Part shown: piece after piece, positions 63,693 through 64,000 of the stretch | Layout of the letters: each line of letters begins with the position of its first letter | How positions within the stretch are numbered: the stretch's first letter is position 1 | Source of the DNA: Xanthobacter tagetidis | GTDB lineage: Bacteria; Pseudomonadota; Alphaproteobacteria; Rhizobiales; Xanthobacteraceae | Length of the DNA: 64,000 bases | Direction: 5' to 3' | Assembly (NCBI RefSeq): GCF_003667445.1 | Contig: NZ_RCTF01000012.1 | Coordinates: forward strand, 87,232-151,231 | The notes under the pieces: generated by a model | Told to the model about the DNA's origin: nothing | Databases searched by the model: none | What the model saw: the letters and a program-made list of their open reading frames with translations, nothing else | Program-made: the position numbers and the translations under genes

Positions 63693-64000
63693 TCAGCCCT
63701 TGAGCACCTCGACCAGGGTCTTGCCGAGCCGCGCCGGGGAGGGCGACACGCGGATGCCTGCGGCCTCCATGGCGGCGATCTTGTCCTCGGCGCCGCCCTT
63801 GCCGCCGGAGATGATCGCGCCCGCATGGCCCATGCGGCGGCCGGGAGGCGCCGTGCGGCCGGCGATGAAGCCGACCATCGGCTTCTTGCGGCCCCGCTTC
63901 GCCTCGTCGGCGAGGAACTGCGCCGCCTCCTCCTCCGCCGAGCCGCCGATCTCGCCGATCATCACGATCGACTTCGTCTCGGGGTCGGCCAGGAACATCT
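63693..64000 (-). CDS. sucD: Succinyl-CoA synthetase alpha subunit, C-terminal part (5' end outside window)
   Basis: The visible 102 or so residues include [16 protein letters not shown] (ATP-citrate lyase/succinyl-CoA ligase motif), [20 protein letters not shown] and [21 protein letters not shown], which are the conserved C-terminal parts of SucD (second motif cited as [19 protein letters not shown]). The enzyme couples succinyl-CoA to succinate with nucleoside triphosphate synthesis. The phosphohistidine region lies at or beyond the window edge. The frame is open to the window end. Confidence 0.95.
   Translation of the reverse strand, partial: MFLADPETKSIVMIGEIGGSAEEEAAQFLADEAKRGRKKPMVGFIAGRTAPPGRRMGHAGAIISGGKGGAEDKIAAMEAAGIRVSPSPARLGKTLVEVLKG

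Overview
The window is 64 kb of high-G+C chromosomal DNA, coding-dense on both strands. It looks like an alphaproteobacterium of the order Hyphomicrobiales (Rhizobiales), plausibly a Xanthobacteraceae-type genome. The lineage call is an inference from gene neighbourhoods typical of that order: mitofilin-like gene then hemY; a small basic protein directly before murA; DUF2948, hisD, UPF0262 and a low-molecular-weight phosphatase in a row; and a sucD, sucA, odhB, lpdA series. I see no rRNA, tRNA, CRISPR array, transposase, integrase island or prophage.

Region 1 (1-9.7 kb, + strand) is housekeeping: the end of a mitofilin-like gene, hemY, a CDF metal transporter, murA, a GGDEF-EAL protein, and the hisD cluster. 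Region 2 (9.7-20.1 kb) is mixed: a nitronate monooxygenase-like enzyme, MarC, a DUF4105 protein, a universal stress protein, an FMN reductase, an L,D-transpeptidase divergent from a LysR regulator, queD/queE, a lipoprotein hydrolase, a VOC dioxygenase-like protein and an AhpD-like protein.

Region 3 (20.2-30.4 kb) is the most interesting part. Genes at 25.2-30.4 kb match in order and type the dimethylamine monooxygenase set dmmDABC (a haem/PAS oxidative N-demethylase with a folate-binding partner). They are preceded by a flavin reductase, an acyl-CoA-dehydrogenase-fold protein without the usual catalytic Glu, and a divergent second GcvT-like folate protein. A duplicated hairpin element and a shared palindromic promoter motif sit in the same stretch. 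I read it as one N-demethylation locus, possibly with an extra two-component flavin monooxygenase step whose substrate is unknown.

Region 4 (30.4-45.5 kb) holds hrpB, an orphan periplasmic binding protein, a WD40 protein, acetoacetate decarboxylase with a patatin-like phospholipase, a TauE/SafE permease, a fused indolepyruvate ferredoxin oxidoreductase with a long upstream inverted repeat, a TacAT-type toxin-antitoxin pair, a DUF1007/NicO metal transport pair and galU. Region 5 (45.9-56.6 kb) holds a lytic transglycosylase, a second orphan binding protein, YqgE, a DsbD N-terminal-domain protein, a peroxiredoxin, a DUF465 protein, a three-gene ABC/HlyD export system, xerC, a VOC protein and a 44-residue exported peptide followed by a strong terminator.

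Region 6 (56.7-64 kb, - strand) is the 2-oxoglutarate dehydrogenase locus, transcribed sucD (cut by the window edge), sucA, YciI, odhB, DUF4160/DUF2442 and lpdA. The DUF4160/DUF2442 pair has much lower G+C than its surroundings and looks inserted.
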